The notes under the pieces are model-generated. The model searched no databases, had not been told where the DNA came from, and saw only the letters and a list, made by a program, of their open reading frames with translations. From positions 1-5,216 of the forward strand of contig JAHWKP010000125.1 of the NCBI GenBank assembly GCA_019347775.1: 5,216 nt of DNA, read 5' to 3'. Position numbers and translations under genes: made by a program. How positions within the stretch are numbered: position 1 is the stretch's first letter; every line of letters begins with the position of its first letter. This document shows, piece by piece, positions 4,885 to 5,216 of the stretch. Source of the stretch: Actinomycetota bacterium. Lineage in GTDB: Bacteria > Actinomycetota > Acidimicrobiia > Acidimicrobiales > JAHWKP01.

Positions 4885-5037
4885 TCACCTGCCGCTGGAC
4901 ACGAAGAACGGCACGTCGGTGCGGCCCACGTTGCGGCCGTCGAAGTCCCCGATCGCCGGTTCGATACGGCTCGACGGTTGTGAACCGCCCTGGGTTGGTT
5001 GGAGGCTCCTGAGCCTGGAAACCACCGGACGCGGCAC
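4885..5037 (-). CDS. Weak candidate small ORF (50 aa) upstream of the nucleotidyltransferase
   Basis: A GTG at 5037 preceded by GAGAGG (four-base gap) opens a 50-codon frame ending in TGA at 4885-4887. The last 25 or so codons have almost only G or C in the third position and give a protein-like segment (GDFDGRNVGRTDVPFFVSSG). The first half is poor (serine/arginine/glutamine-rich). I recognise no family. It lies 111 bases upstream of the nucleotidyltransferase gene on the same strand. It may be a relic, a leader peptide or chance. Confidence 0.2.
   Translation of the reverse strand: MPRPVVSRLRSLQPTQGGSQPSSRIEPAIGDFDGRNVGRTDVPFFVSSGR
4934..4980 (+). repeat. Nested inverted repeat upstream of the nucleotidyltransferase cluster
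   Basis: CCGTCGA at 4937-4943 pairs with TCGACGG at 4971-4977. Inside it GCCG (4955-4958) pairs with CGGC (4967-4970) around an eight-base loop, directly abutting the outer arm. In plus-strand RNA the outer stem could extend to ten pairs (4934-4980) through two G-U pairs. It could be an operator or an RNA structure. The pairing is visible; any function is inferred. Confidence 0.5.
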
Positions 5038-5202
5038 TGCGCCTCTCGTTCAGATCGGTCGGCCGCACGCGTGGATATCATCTCCGAAGTCCACAACTCA
5101 GCCCGTGCGCGCCAGAGGCTGCGCCTGGTACGGTACGATCAAGAGCCATCATTGTCGGCGGTTCATGCGGGCTGCACTGAGGAACGAAGTCCGGGGGAAG
5201 CA

Positions 5203-5216
5203 ATGGACGCTGGTTG
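5203..5216 (+). CDS. Possible start of a gene running off the window
   Basis: An ATG at 5203 is preceded by GGGGGAAG at 5193-5200, a good ribosome binding site at a suitable distance. Only the first codons (Met-Asp-Ala-Gly) are visible, so nothing can be said of the product. It would be divergent from the nucleotidyltransferase/GyrA-like cluster. A plus-strand frame in another register, open from 4848 to the end, competes with it but has poor coding character in its second half. Confidence 0.3.

Larger units (their letters stand above)
4774..5202. other. Divergent intergenic stretch with inverted repeat
   Basis: This stretch separates the minus-strand nucleotidyltransferase cluster from a possible plus-strand gene at 5203, so promoters in both directions are expected. 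No convincing -35/-10 pair was found; TACGAT at 5134-5139 is the best isolated -10-like hexamer for the plus strand. It holds the nested inverted repeat at 4934-4980 and a weak short ORF at 5037-4885, both listed separately. Frames longer than 80 codons exist on both strands, but their proteins look like high-GC shadow sequence. Confidence 0.5.

Noticed and set aside
4955..4970. GGTTCGAT-containing hairpin resembling a tRNA T-arm
   Set aside because: The five-base T-stem does not pair in the proper register, and no acceptor, D- or anticodon arms are found around it. It is explained as part of the inverted repeat.
1..5216. CRISPR array, insertion sequence ends, integrase or transposase
   Set aside because: No regularly spaced repeats, terminal inverted repeats with target duplications, or recombinase motifs were seen on either strand.

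Overview
The window is GC-rich throughout. Its protein families (a DUF1918-DUF1876 protein, a short GyrA-like protein next to a nucleotidyltransferase, frequent GTG/TTG starts) point to an actinomycete chromosome. It looks like an accessory or decaying region. Intact-looking genes sit between frameshifted remnants, and gene direction flips twice. No transposase, integrase, tRNA or CRISPR array was recognised.

Layout. Positions 1-314 hold no convincing gene but carry two terminator-like hairpins. Positions 315-770 (+) encode an intact 151-residue protein with an N-terminal DUF1918 domain and a C-terminal DUF1876 domain, a type linked to dormancy and stress. Positions 838-1569 are gene debris: a short coding-like stretch of unknown origin, the C-terminal part of an aldehyde dehydrogenase (succinate-semialdehyde type) broken by two frameshifts (+), and, joined to it in the opposite direction, a broken universal stress protein (-). 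Positions 1780-2541 (+) encode a six-helix membrane protein of unknown function. On the minus strand, 2729-3250 encodes a bacterial Suppressor-of-fused (SUFU) domain protein whose domain ends early, and 2607-2819 holds a startless coding remnant in another frame.

The most interesting part is a compact minus-strand cluster at 4773-3412. It runs from a 125-residue nucleotidyltransferase-fold protein, through a 256-residue miniature relative of DNA gyrase/topoisomerase IV subunit A, to a possible 68-residue protein. The first two genes share one base (TGATG), and the third starts seven bases after the second ends. The GyrA-like protein keeps pieces of the breakage-reunion core but lacks the whole stretch that carries the catalytic tyrosine, so it should not cleave DNA. 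The arrangement resembles a defence or toxin-antitoxin style module, but that function is inferred.

Positions 4774-5202 are a divergent intergenic region with a nested inverted repeat and a weak 50-codon ORF. A new plus-strand gene may start at 5203 and run off the end of the window.
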